From an uncultured Lachnospiraceae bacterium (GTDB taxonomy: Bacteria; Bacillota; Clostridia; Lachnospirales; Lachnospiraceae), in assembly GCA_910586605.1 (NCBI GenBank), contig CAJUJR010000091.1, positions 1-11,431 on the forward strand: 11,431 nt of DNA. Reading direction: 5' to 3'. The notes under the pieces are model-generated. The model was given only the letters and a program-made list of their open reading frames with translations, did not search any database and had not been told where the DNA came from. The position numbers and the translations under genes are program-made. This document shows positions 1 through 6,515 of this stretch, piece after piece; the stretch's first letter is position 1; the number at the start of each line of letters is the position of its first letter.

Positions 1-84
1 GGAAGATATTTTTTATTTCTTTAATTTGGTTACAATTGGCTGTGAATAGTAACGACTGCTGCTATGATCATAAAAAAATAATTC

Positions 85-113
85 TTGCACTATATTGCCA
101 ATTATGGTACAAT
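85..113 (+). promoter_or_regulatory. Extended -10 promoter of the rpsF-ssb-rpsR operon
   Basis: The -35 box TTGCAC (85-90) and the -10 box TACAAT (108-113) are separated by exactly 17 bases. The bases TGG directly before the -10 form an extended -10 (TGN) element. Transcription would start near 120, leaving a leader of about 128 bases before rpsF. This is a standard strong vegetative sigma-A promoter, as expected for ribosomal protein genes. No other comparable promoter is visible before the operon. Confidence 0.75.
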
Positions 114-173
114 ACCAAATTGTGATACGTTATTTTCCTTGCTCTCTTCTGTTAGGACAAAGTGTGTAGAAAC

Positions 174-207
174 ACATCGTTTCCGGCGAATCACACGGAG
201 ACGTTGT
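174..207 (+). promoter_or_regulatory. Leader hairpin of rpsF mRNA, candidate S6:S18 autoregulatory site
   Basis: Bases 178-185 pair with 196-203 (8 bp, one G-U) around a 10-base loop. Beyond a T-T mismatch, 174-176 pair with 205-207. A small competing hairpin (163-167 with 172-176, AGAA loop) lies just upstream. No U-tract follows, so it is not a terminator. In several bacterial phyla the S6:S18 complex is known to bind a structured leader of its own mRNA. The position here, in the leader of an operon encoding both proteins, fits that role, but I could not compare the sequence with the published motif. Confidence 0.4.
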
Positions 208-247
208 CATGAAGGGGGCCAGAGACCAAAAGGAGGTACAGGCAACT

Positions 248-535
248 ATGAACAAATATGAGTTAGCGTTAGTTGTCAATGCTAAGATCGAAGAAGATGT
301 GAGGTTAGCTACAGTGGACAAGGCAAAGGATTATGTTGCTAAGTTTGGCGGCAATGTCACAGAGGTTGAAGAGTGGGGCAAGAAGAAGCTTGCTTACGAG
401 ATTCAGCATATGAAGGAAGGATATTACTACTTCATTAAATTCGACGCTGAGGCAAATGTTCCAGGCAGTCTTGAACAGGCTGTCCGTATTATGGACAATG
501 TCATCAGATTCTTATGCATTAGACAGGAAGCATAA
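248..535 (+). CDS. rpsF: 30S ribosomal protein S6
   Basis: This is S6, a small-subunit ribosomal protein that pairs with S18 on the platform of the 30S particle. The 95-residue product starts MNKYELALVV and holds the family pattern: an N-terminal beta strand, a central VEEWGKKKLAYEI segment, a GYYYFIKF strand, and a C-terminal NVIRFLCIR strand. The length is normal for S6. The reading frame is open upstream to an ATG at 209, but the ATG at 248 is chosen because AGGAGG (231-236) precedes it at 11 bases and because S6 proteins normally begin with this MxKYE-type sequence. It is the first gene of the operon, 17 bases before ssb. Confidence 0.96.
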   Translation: MNKYELALVVNAKIEEDVRLATVDKAKDYVAKFGGNVTEVEEWGKKKLAYEIQHMKEGYYYFIKFDAEANVPGSLEQAVRIMDNVIRFLCIRQEA

Positions 536-552
536 GAAAGGTAGGTTTACTA

Positions 553-1005
553 ATGAATAAGGTTATTTTAATGGGGCGTCTGACACGTGATCCGGAGATT
601 CGGTATTCTTCAGGCGAGAGCCAGACGGCAATTGCAAGATATACTCTTGCAGTAGACCGCAGATTTAAACGCCAGGGTGATGATCAGACTGCAGATTTTA
701 TTAGCTGTACTGTATTTGGCAGAGGGGCTGAGTTTGCAGAGAACTATCTTCATCAGGGTACAAAAATTGTAGTAGTTGGGCGTATTCAGACCGGAAGCTA
801 CACAAATAAAGATGGGCAGCGTGTTTATACCACAGATGTAATTGTGGAGGAACAGGAATTTGCTGAAAGCAAGGCAGCCGCCGCAAGTAATGGCGGTGGA
901 TACCAGCAGGCAGCGCCATCCAGGCCAGAGCCAACACAGGCGGCCGGAGATGGATTTATGAATATTCCTGATGCCATCGACGAGGAGTTACCATTTAAAA
1001 GTTAG
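553..1005 (+). CDS. ssb: Single-stranded DNA-binding protein
   Basis: SSB coats single-stranded DNA during replication, recombination and repair, and recruits partner proteins through its C-terminal tip. Residues 1 to about 105 form the OB fold, with the typical start MNKVILMGRLTRDPEIRY, the DFISCTVFG strand, and the HQGTKIVVVGRIQTGSY segment. A flexible Gly/Gln/Pro/Ala-rich linker follows (about 108-135). The protein ends in DEELPFKS: the acidic-then-PF tip is recognisable, but two residues (KS) follow the usual final PF. Length is 150 residues, normal for a Firmicutes SSB. Ribosome binding is by AAAGG (537-541) or AGG (543-545). It lies between rpsF and rpsR, the classic arrangement, and is probably cotranscribed with them. 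Confidence 0.97.
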   Translation: MNKVILMGRLTRDPEIRYSSGESQTAIARYTLAVDRRFKRQGDDQTADFISCTVFGRGAEFAENYLHQGTKIVVVGRIQTGSYTNKDGQRVYTTDVIVEEQEFAESKAAAASNGGGYQQAAPSRPEPTQAAGDGFMNIPDAIDEELPFKS

Positions 1006-1061
1006 TGCTGCATATAAATGGTTTGATGTAGTAATCTGACAAGATTTAAGGAGGTTTCAAA

Positions 1062-1328
1062 ATGGCATACAATAAAGGCGATAAAGACGGCGCTTCTTCA
1101 AGAAGAAGGCCAGTTCGCAGAAGAAAGAAAGTATGTGTGTTCTGTGCAGATAAAGAGCATGATTACATTGATTACAAGGATGTAAATAAGTTAAAGAGAT
1201 ATGTATCAGAAAGAGGTAAGATTCTTCCTAGAAGAATTACAGGAAATTGTGCAAAGCACCAGAGAGCTTTAACTGTAGCTGTAAAGCGTGCAAGGCATGT
1301 AGCAATTATGCCATATACAACAGATTAA
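1062..1328 (+). CDS. rpsR: 30S ribosomal protein S18, zinc-binding form
   Basis: S18 binds the 30S platform together with S6. The 88-residue product has a basic N-terminal tail (SRRRPVRRRKK), then the conserved core with IDYKDVNKLKRYVSERGKILPRRITGNCAKHQRAL and a basic C-terminal helix. Cys25, Cys28, Cys63 and His66 form a CxxC...CxxH set, so this is the zinc-binding (C+) form of S18 rather than the zinc-independent paralogue. A strong AAGGAGG (1048-1054) stands 7 bases before the ATG. It is the last gene of the operon and is followed by a structured 3' region and a terminator. Confidence 0.97.
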   Translation: MAYNKGDKDGASSRRRPVRRRKKVCVFCADKEHDYIDYKDVNKLKRYVSERGKILPRRITGNCAKHQRALTVAVKRARHVAIMPYTTD

Positions 1329-1335
1329 TCTTTTG

Positions 1336-1400
1336 ATGCAAATTAGTGATTCGCGGTTTATTGCATGTTATAAAGAACAGCCGTGAATAGACGAATGCAA
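1336..1400 (+). other. Possible pseudoknot or switch structure downstream of rpsR
   Basis: Bases 1349-1356 pair with 1381-1388 (8 bp, one G-U), closing a 24-base loop. The loop contains TTGCAT (1361-1366), which can pair with ATGCAA on either side: 1336-1341 upstream or 1395-1400 downstream. The downstream pairing would make an H-type pseudoknot. The upstream one is an alternative local hairpin that excludes it. This lies in the 3' untranslated part of the operon mRNA, just before the terminator. Function unknown; it could be chance in AT-rich sequence. Confidence 0.25.
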
Positions 1401-1410
1401 GATTTATAAA

Positions 1411-1443
1411 GCCATTCTATAGAAATATAGGATGGCTGTTTTA
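1411..1443 (+). terminator. Rho-independent terminator of the rpsF operon
   Basis: Bases 1411-1421 and 1426-1436 form an 11-bp stem (one G-U) closed by a GAAA tetraloop, followed by TGTTTTATTA. This is a textbook intrinsic terminator, 82 bases after the rpsR stop codon. Confidence 0.85.
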
Positions 1444-1487
1444 TTAGATAAAATGAAAAAATCTATTGAAGAGAGAAGGAGAAGAAT

Positions 1488-2162
1488 ATGCCTTACAAAA
1501 AAGCAGTTACTTTTAGTTATGATGATGGGGTTGAGCAGGACAGGCGGTTAGTGGAAATCTTTAACTATTATAAGATGAAAGGTACTTTTAATCTGAATAC
1601 AGGGATACAGTCAGAGGAAAGTAATTTTGATGCAGATGGAGTACATATTTGCCGAATGAACCAGGAAGGACTGGATGAATTGTACAAGGGACATGAGATT
1701 GCTGTCCATGGGCTGACTCATGCAGCGCCTGCGGGACTGTCAGAGAAGGAATTAGAGAAGGAATTTTTAACAGATGCCAAAAATATTGAGAGGCTTTATG
1801 GAAAATATCCAGTAGGCATGGCATATGCCTATGGCTCTGTGGATGATGCGGCAGCAAATTACTTGGCGAGTATTGGAATTCGGTATGGAAGAACAGTAGA
1901 AGCTACACATGGATTTGAACTACAGAAAGATTTGCTTCATTTTAAATCAACATGTCACCATGAGGATGAAAAATTATTTGAGCTTGCGGAAGAATTTTTG
2001 GATTTAAAAGCAACAGAAGATTCCCCAAAGCTTTTCTATATCTGGGGACATAGTTATGAATTTGAAGTGAACCAGAATTGGGAACGTATAGAAAAACTTT
2101 GTGATATGCTCTGTGGAAAAGATGATATTTTTTATGGCACAAATGCAGAGTGTCTTTTATAA
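1488..2162 (+). CDS. Polysaccharide deacetylase family protein (NodB-like), cytosolic
   Basis: This is a metal-dependent carbohydrate or amide deacetylase of the NodB-homology fold (carbohydrate esterase 4-like). Motif 1 is TFSYDDG (Asp12/Asp13). The metal-binding His pair is in HGLTH (His74, His78). AYAYGSVDD (about 114-122) matches the usual YPYGSYDD loop with Ala for Pro. WGHSYEFE near the C terminus supplies the late conserved His. The 224-residue length is that of a bare catalytic domain. There is no signal peptide or membrane segment, so the protein should be cytosolic, unlike cell-wall deacetylases; the substrate cannot be named. The start at 1488 is supported by AAGGAG (1476-1481), 6 bases upstream. 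It stands alone between two terminators, convergent with pyrG, and I see no clear promoter in the 44 bases before it. Confidence 0.85.
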   Translation: MPYKKAVTFSYDDGVEQDRRLVEIFNYYKMKGTFNLNTGIQSEESNFDADGVHICRMNQEGLDELYKGHEIAVHGLTHAAPAGLSEKELEKEFLTDAKNIERLYGKYPVGMAYAYGSVDDAAANYLASIGIRYGRTVEATHGFELQKDLLHFKSTCHHEDEKLFELAEEFLDLKATEDSPKLFYIWGHSYEFEVNQNWERIEKLCDMLCGKDDIFYGTNAECLL

Positions 2163-2202
2163 AGTTTGGTTTATATAGAATAGAGTTTTTGCATGTTAAA
2201 GT

Positions 2203-2228
2203 GGGGAATGCTTGCGCATTCCCCTTTT
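2203..2228. terminator. Shared terminator hairpin between the deacetylase gene and pyrG
   Basis: GGGGAATGC (2203-2211) pairs perfectly with GCATTCCCC (2216-2224). On the plus strand it is followed by TTTTAT, so it ends the deacetylase transcript. On the minus strand it follows the pyrG stop codon almost at once and has a GCAA (GNRA) loop, but only a short ACTTTAA tail, so termination there is less certain. The plus-strand T-run overlaps the pyrG stop codon (2227-2229). Confidence 0.75.
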
Positions 2229-3831
2229 ATGCCTGATATTTTAATGCTGCGCCTATAAAACCTGCAAACAGCGGGTGCGGGCGGTTTGGCCTGGAATTAA
2301 ATTCAGGGTGTGCTTGTGTTGCAATAAACCATGGATGGGATGGAATCTCACACATTTCAATTATGCGCCCATCTGGGGAAAGCCCAGAAAAGAGCATGCC
2401 ATGTTTTTCCAAATCCTCACGGTAATAGTTATTTACCTCATAGCGGTGGCGGTGGCGTTCGGATATATTTTCTGTGCCATATAAACGGAAAGCAAGGGAA
2501 TCCTTTTCTAAGACACATGGGTAAGCGCCAAGGCGTAATGTTCCGCCGATATCTTCTACCCCATCCTGGTCTGCCATCAGATGGATTACCGGGTGGGTTG
2601 TCTGTGGGTCAAGTTCAATGCTGTGTGCATCATTATAACCACAAATATGCCTTGCATATTCTACAATGGAAAGCTGCATTCCAAGGCAAAGCCCTAAAAA
2701 TGGAATATTGTTTTCACGGGCATATCGTATTGCACATATCATGCCATCTGTCCCCCGGTCGCCAAAACCTCCTGGTACAAGAATGCCACTGACATCGCAA
2801 AGCATTTCCGATACGTTGTTTTTATTTAAGTCTTCAGAATCTATCCATTTGATAGTAACATTGCTTTTATGGGAAAGGCCGCCATGTTTTAAGGATTCTA
2901 CTACACTGATATAGGCATCATGGAGGGAAGTATATTTCCCTACTAATGCAACAGTTACGTCTTTCTGAAGGTTTTTAAGGGTGTCAACCATTATCTGCCA
3001 TTCCTTCATATCTGGTTCTGGACAGTCTAAGTGAAGGCATTCACAGGCAACATCGGCAAGATGTTCTTTTTCCATTGCAAGAGGCGCTTCATATAAGGTT
3101 TCAACATCCAGGTTCTGCATAACACATTTTGTAGGGACATTACAAAAAAGTGCGATTTTGTCTTTAATGCCTTCTTCAAGCGGGCGTTCTGTCCGGCACA
3201 CAATGATATCTGGCTGGATTCCCATTCCTTGAAGCTCTTTTACGCTTGCCTGGGTTGGTTTTGTTTTCATCTCACCAGAAGCACCGAGATAAGGGATGAG
3301 GGTAACATGGATAATAATTGCATTTTCATGCCCTACATCATGCTGGAATTGGCGGATGGACTCTAAAAATGGCTGGCTTTCAATATCACCAACAGTTCCG
3401 CCTACTTCAATAATCGCGATTTGCGTTTCTTTGCAGCCGTCGTTGCGGTAAAATCTGTTTTTTATTTCATTTGTTATATGGGGGATAACTTGGACGGTAC
3501 CTCCGCCAAAATCTCCGCGGCGTTCTTTGGAAAGTACGGTCCAGTATACTTTTCCGGTTGTAACGTTTGACTGCTTCGTCAAACGTTCATCAATAAATCT
3601 TTCATAATGCCCAAGGTCAAGGTCTGTTTCGGCGCCATCATCTGTTACGAAAACTTCCCCATGCTGTACCGGGTTCATAGTGCCAGGGTCAATATTAATA
3701 TATGGGTCAAATTTCTGCATAGTAACACTGTATCCACGCATTTTCAGAAGCCTTCCAAGCGATGCAGCAGTGATCCCTTTTCCTAGCCCGGAAACGACTC
3801 CACCTGTGACAAAAACGTATTTGACAGCCAT
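2227..3831 (-). CDS. pyrG: CTP synthase (glutamine hydrolysing)
   Basis: CTP synthase converts UTP, ATP and glutamine to CTP, the last step of pyrimidine nucleotide synthesis; it is cytosolic and tetrameric in known members. The N-terminal amidoligase domain (about 1-270) has the P-loop-like GGVVSGLGKGITAASLG, and DPYINIDPGTMNP and TDDGAETDLDLGHYERF blocks. The C-terminal class I glutaminase domain (about 290-534) has the nucleophile Cys382 in GLCLGMQ and the His508/Glu510 pair in HPEF, with PGGFGDRG as the oxyanion-side loop. All catalytic residues are present and 534 residues is the normal length. The ATG is 8 bases after AAGGAGG (complement of 3840-3846). It is transcribed alone, converging on the deacetylase gene and diverging from the sigma operon. 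Confidence 0.97.
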   Translation of the reverse strand: MAVKYVFVTGGVVSGLGKGITAASLGRLLKMRGYSVTMQKFDPYINIDPGTMNPVQHGEVFVTDDGAETDLDLGHYERFIDERLTKQSNVTTGKVYWTVLSKERRGDFGGGTVQVIPHITNEIKNRFYRNDGCKETQIAIIEVGGTVGDIESQPFLESIRQFQHDVGHENAIIIHVTLIPYLGASGEMKTKPTQASVKELQGMGIQPDIIVCRTERPLEEGIKDKIALFCNVPTKCVMQNLDVETLYEAPLAMEKEHLADVACECLHLDCPEPDMKEWQIMVDTLKNLQKDVTVALVGKYTSLHDAYISVVESLKHGGLSHKSNVTIKWIDSEDLNKNNVSEMLCDVSGILVPGGFGDRGTDGMICAIRYARENNIPFLGLCLGMQLSIVEYARHICGYNDAHSIELDPQTTHPVIHLMADQDGVEDIGGTLRLGAYPCVLEKDSLAFRLYGTENISERHRHRYEVNNYYREDLEKHGMLFSGLSPDGRIIEMCEIPSHPWFIATQAHPEFNSRPNRPHPLFAGFIGAALKYQA

Positions 3832-3844
3832 TTATTTATCCTCC

Positions 3845-3874
3845 TTGTAAATAGTTCCTTATTTTTTGTATAAT
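3845..3874 (+). promoter_or_regulatory. Possible plus-strand promoter for the sigma operon
   Basis: TTGTAA (3845-3850) and a perfect TATAAT (3869-3874) are 18 bases apart on the plus strand. If real, it would start transcription inside the pyrG leader, antisense to it, and read through about 370 bases to the sigma gene. Its -35 region overlaps the pyrG ribosome binding site, so one of the two uses may be fortuitous. I see no better vegetative promoter nearer the sigma gene. Confidence 0.25.
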
Positions 3875-3981
3875 GTTTGCGTTATAGTTTCTAAGCACAG
3901 TAATTTGCCATATATGGAAGTTATGGGCATGTACTAACGCTATAATAATATCTGATATGTTGAAATGCAAATAATGATACC

Positions 3982-4011
3982 ATTATACCTCAAAAAGTAT
4001 GTTATGTTCAA
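3982..4011 (-). promoter_or_regulatory. Promoter of pyrG
   Basis: Reading the minus strand, TTGAAC (complement of 4006-4011) and a perfect TATAAT (complement of 3982-3987) are 18 bases apart. Transcription would begin near 3975 and give a leader of about 145 bases. A second candidate inside it, TTGCAT-N17-TATTAT (complement of 3965-3970 and 3942-3947), could act in tandem. The expected start does not show the GGGC start used for CTP-sensing attenuation of pyrG in Bacillus, and no leader terminator is visible. Confidence 0.55.
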
Positions 4012-4172
4012 TGGTAAATTCAATAAATATTTTTCTGGTTTGTGAAACCTGGCGGAGAAAAAGGAGTGTTAATAGGTAGAAGGGGGTGTGATAGGAATTT
4101 ATAAAATATTAGTTACAACGAATCATATGGATGGAGAAAAGGGTGAAAGAAAAAAAGAAAAAAGGGTAAAAT

Positions 4173-4204
4173 GCAAACACACATCTTTCATCCTTTGTGT
4201 TTGC
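4173..4204 (+). repeat. Upstream hairpin of a tandem pair before the sigma gene
   Basis: GCAAACACA (4173-4181) pairs perfectly with TGTGTTTGC (4196-4204) around a 14-base loop. It abuts the second hairpin with no unpaired base between them, and it has no U-tract. It could be an RNA structure of the sigma mRNA leader or part of a palindromic repeat element. Confidence 0.55.
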
Positions 4205-4240
4205 GCCTCAAATGAAAATGCAGGCATTTTCGCTTGAGGC
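4205..4240 (+). promoter_or_regulatory. Long hairpin burying the ribosome binding site of the sigma gene
   Basis: Bases 4205-4220 and 4225-4240 form a 16-position stem with one A-C mismatch, one G-U pair and a CAGG tetraloop. No U-tract follows, so it is not a terminator. The only Shine-Dalgarno-like sequence before the sigma start, GAGG (4236-4239), lies in the 3' arm of this stem, 13 bases from the ATG at 4253. Folding should therefore hinder translation of the sigma gene unless the stem is opened. The control role is my inference. Confidence 0.5.
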
Positions 4241-4252
4241 TTGGTGCAAAAT

Positions 4253-4813
4253 ATGGACGATGAAAAGATTATAGGGCTTCTTTTAAAAAGGGATGAAGAA
4301 GGCATTGTGCAAATGCAGAAAAAGTACAATAAATACTGTGGCGCAGTTGCAAGGCGGATTGTTGATAATTATGAGGATGCGGAAGAATGTGTAAATGATA
4401 CGTGGTTTCGTGCATGGAATTCCATACCGCCGCACCAGCCTGAAAATCTTGCTGGTTATTTGGCGAAAATTGCAAGAAACCTGGCAATGAGCTGTTATAA
4501 AAAGCAGCATAGGAAAAAACGTGGAGGGGATAATGTAACGATGGCATTAGATGAATTATCTGACTGTGTTTCAGATGGAAAACGCGTTGAGGAGAGGATG
4601 GAACAGAGGGAATTAACAAATGCGATTGCAGTATTTTTGCGTGGGAAGGATGAATTGAAAAGAAATATTTTTATCCAACGTTATTTTTATCTGGTAGAAG
4701 TTAAGGAAATTGCCGCCCATTTCCAAATGAAGGAAAATACGGTGAAATCAATTTTATACCGTTTAAGGAAAGAACTTGGGAAATATTTACAGAAGGAGGG
4801 GATTTATATATGA
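4253..4813 (+). CDS. ECF-type RNA polymerase sigma factor
   Basis: This is a group 4 (extracytoplasmic-function) sigma factor of 186 residues, which would direct RNA polymerase to a small set of promoters. Region 2 spans about residues 5-90, with the family pattern YEDAEECVNDTWFRAWNSIPP and NLAGYLAKIARNLAM (core binding and -10 recognition). Region 4 spans about 125-180, with the helix-turn-helix VKEIAAHFQMKENTVKSILYRLRKEL (-35 recognition). The frame is open from a TTG at 4241, but that codon touches the hairpin and leaves no room for a ribosome binding site, so the ATG at 4253 is preferred. Its stop codon overlaps the start of the next gene (ATGA), a sign of translational coupling typical of sigma/anti-sigma pairs. 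No specific ECF subgroup can be given. Confidence 0.85.
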   Translation: MDDEKIIGLLLKRDEEGIVQMQKKYNKYCGAVARRIVDNYEDAEECVNDTWFRAWNSIPPHQPENLAGYLAKIARNLAMSCYKKQHRKKRGGDNVTMALDELSDCVSDGKRVEERMEQRELTNAIAVFLRGKDELKRNIFIQRYFYLVEVKEIAAHFQMKENTVKSILYRLRKELGKYLQKEGIYI

Positions 4814-5688
4814 GCCAGAAAAGGGAAAAAGAAGAAAAAATATTTGAGGCAATTGGTGATTTGCCTGAAGATATGGTTGCAGATGCAGCGAATTACTGGC
4901 TTTCAGAAAAAAAGCCCTGGTATATAGAAAAATGGCTTCTGGCAGGGAAAGGATTTGCCTGCGCTGTCTGTGCTGCATTGGTTATATTTTGGGTTGTGCC
5001 CTGGGCATATAAAAATTATGGGGGCGGGAACCAGATGAAAACAGAACAGCTTTTATCAGAGAAGAAAGAGTCGGGTTCAGTGAGTAATGAAGAATCTGAA
5101 TTTGACTGTGCAGCAGATGAAAACATAATTGGAGAAATTTATTTGTGGTCTGAGGCGGGAAATACATTGGAAAATGCGGATACAGAGAAGAACGTGGACA
5201 GGAAGAAGGCAAGTGGTGAAAAAAGTAAGCAGGAAAAAGATTCTACAAGGAAAGATAAAAAAATAAAAGAAGGAAAAACAGTTCGCCTAAATGTTAAGAG
5301 TGTGCCAGATGGGAACCTTTCCGGGGGGAATATATCAGTTTTACCATTTCGGGTTGGGAAAAAAGATGATGGCATAACTTATACAATCCGTCCCGAAATA
5401 TTAAAATGTTCGGTTTTTTCTGTTACAGGCAGCGTACAAGACAGAAAAGGAGATGCTAAAGCTGTGGATTGTATGGGGGGAGACAGAATTGAATTAAATA
5501 CGCTTGAACAATGTGAACCAGGCTGGGAAAGAAATCCTGTACCAGAATGGGATGGAAAAAAAATTATTATTGTGGATATTGTTCATTTTACTGGGGAAAA
5601 AGAAGGGGAAAAATATGATTTTGGCAGGATAGTGATTGGGAAGAAAGGGGGAAATTACTATGGTGTATATCAGAAAAGGAATGGTTAG
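4810..5688 (+). CDS. Single-pass membrane protein, probable anti-sigma factor
   Basis: I do not recognise a named family. The 292-residue protein has a short cytoplasmic N-terminal part (1-45) with a DLPEDMVADAANYWL segment, one membrane helix (about 48-67, FACAVCAALVIFWVVPWAY), a long Lys/Glu/Ser-rich hydrophilic stretch (about 75-160), and a compact outer domain (about 160-292) ending in IIIVDIVHFTG and GRIVIGKKGGNYYGVYQ strands. This cytoplasm-TM-outside layout, together with the 4-base overlap with the sigma gene, argues that the N-terminal part binds and inhibits that sigma factor while the outer domain senses a signal. No zinc-type anti-sigma motif is seen. Translation starts at an ATG 10 bases after AAGGAGG (4793-4799), which lies within the sigma gene. 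The anti-sigma role is inferred from context. Confidence 0.7.
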   Translation: MSQKREKEEKIFEAIGDLPEDMVADAANYWLSEKKPWYIEKWLLAGKGFACAVCAALVIFWVVPWAYKNYGGGNQMKTEQLLSEKKESGSVSNEESEFDCAADENIIGEIYLWSEAGNTLENADTEKNVDRKKASGEKSKQEKDSTRKDKKIKEGKTVRLNVKSVPDGNLSGGNISVLPFRVGKKDDGITYTIRPEILKCSVFSVTGSVQDRKGDAKAVDCMGGDRIELNTLEQCEPGWERNPVPEWDGKKIIIVDIVHFTGEKEGEKYDFGRIVIGKKGGNYYGVYQKRNG

Positions 5689-6499
5689 GAAAGTAGTAGC
5701 CGCTGTAGTGCTATCGCTTGGCCTCACAAGCTGTGGTAGCGCTGCTGTTAGTGAAGAAAAGGGACATTTGGAGGAGAAAGGTGCAACAGCGGGAAAAAAT
5801 ATAGGGGATGGAAATGCAATGGCAGTAGTTTCTGAAACACCAGAAGTTAACGAAGAGGCTTCTGAAAGCAGCAAAGAAAAAGAGGTAACAACAGATTCCT
5901 GCTTTACGGAAAGGCCGGTTAATGATATTCCGGTATTCGGTGTAGAAGAAAAAGATAAAGTCAGGGATTATCTTGCAGGTTTGCCAAATAGGAACCTGAC
6001 TTATGAAGAGGCAGAGGAAAGGGGGCTTATTCGGCGTATTTGGCTGAATAGGGAAGAAGATAAAAAATACAGGGAAAAATTTGATAAGCAGTGGCTAGAT
6101 TTTTATCAATTAGTTACAAGGGATGATTTAAAGTGGAATGCAGAGAAAGGGGAAGCTTACCATGATTTGGCTGTAGTGGAGGCAATTGTGATATTAAGTT
6201 ATACAACAGAAGGAGATCCAATTTATGAGTATCTGTCCTGTATCAATGGCGAATATTATTTTTATTCTGACAGTAGTAAGGATGAGTATGGCGGCGGTTA
6301 TTATGACGGCAGTTATAAAGATATCCGTGTGGTTCATGAAAAGGATTCAGAAGGTAATGAGTATAGCAGATTCTATTTGGTAAATAATAAAAAAATAACA
6401 GAGGAAAAGATAAAGAAAATAATTGCCTCGGAGGATGGGTATAATGTGGAAAAGATAACAGAGGTATACTCTTTAAATTATTTTTTTGGTAAAAAATGA
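5660..6499 (+). CDS. Lipoprotein of unknown function in the sigma operon
   Basis: The protein begins with a lipoprotein signal peptide: basic start, hydrophobic core VVAAVVLSLGL, and the lipobox LTSC with Cys25 as the lipidated residue. A Glu/Ser/Ala-rich spacer (about 26-80) precedes a folded domain (about 85-279) rich in Tyr, Asp and Glu, with YEEAEERGLIRRIW and EYYFYSDSSKDEYGGGYYDG segments. I do not recognise this domain. The ATG at 5660 is chosen because AAAGGGGG (5644-5651) precedes it at 8 bases; a TTG at 5636 and an ATG at 5681 are in frame but poorly served. It overlaps the membrane-protein gene by 29 bases, so the two are cotranscribed. A lipoprotein outside the membrane next to an anti-sigma factor could modulate sensing or be a target of the sigma factor. 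Confidence 0.75.
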   Translation: MVYIRKGMVRKVVAAVVLSLGLTSCGSAAVSEEKGHLEEKGATAGKNIGDGNAMAVVSETPEVNEEASESSKEKEVTTDSCFTERPVNDIPVFGVEEKDKVRDYLAGLPNRNLTYEEAEERGLIRRIWLNREEDKKYREKFDKQWLDFYQLVTRDDLKWNAEKGEAYHDLAVVEAIVILSYTTEGDPIYEYLSCINGEYYFYSDSSKDEYGGGYYDGSYKDIRVVHEKDSEGNEYSRFYLVNNKKITEEKIKKIIASEDGYNVEKITEVYSLNYFFGKK

Positions 6500-6515
6500 T
6501 AAATTTTCATATTTA

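Larger units (their letters stand above)
3847..4252. other. Divergent intergenic region between pyrG and the sigma operon
   Basis: No convincing gene lies here on either strand. From left to right it holds the pyrG leader and its promoters (3942-4011), then a stretch of plain AT-rich sequence, then a purine-rich tract on the plus strand (about 4129-4170, nearly all A and G), then two adjacent hairpins (4173-4240) ending 12 bases before the sigma start codon. An autoregulated ECF-type promoter for the sigma gene would be expected in 4020-4130, but its consensus cannot be recognised without knowing this sigma group. Confidence 0.6.

Noticed and set aside
2275..2914. Plus-strand open frames of 69 to 153 codons opposite pyrG
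   Set aside because: They lie wholly antisense to a well-conserved gene, lack ribosome binding sites and encode unfamiliar, compositionally odd proteins. They are shadows of the pyrG codons.
4091..4126. GGAAT-like -35 and CGAATC-like -10 resembling an autoregulated ECF promoter for the sigma operon
   Set aside because: The match to any defined ECF consensus is loose and the group of this sigma factor is unknown, so I cannot support it.
4129..4170. Purine-rich tract before the sigma hairpins, considered as a protein-binding or triplex site
   Set aside because: Such runs are common in AT-rich Clostridia, and there is no mirror symmetry or repeat unit beyond simple A/G richness.
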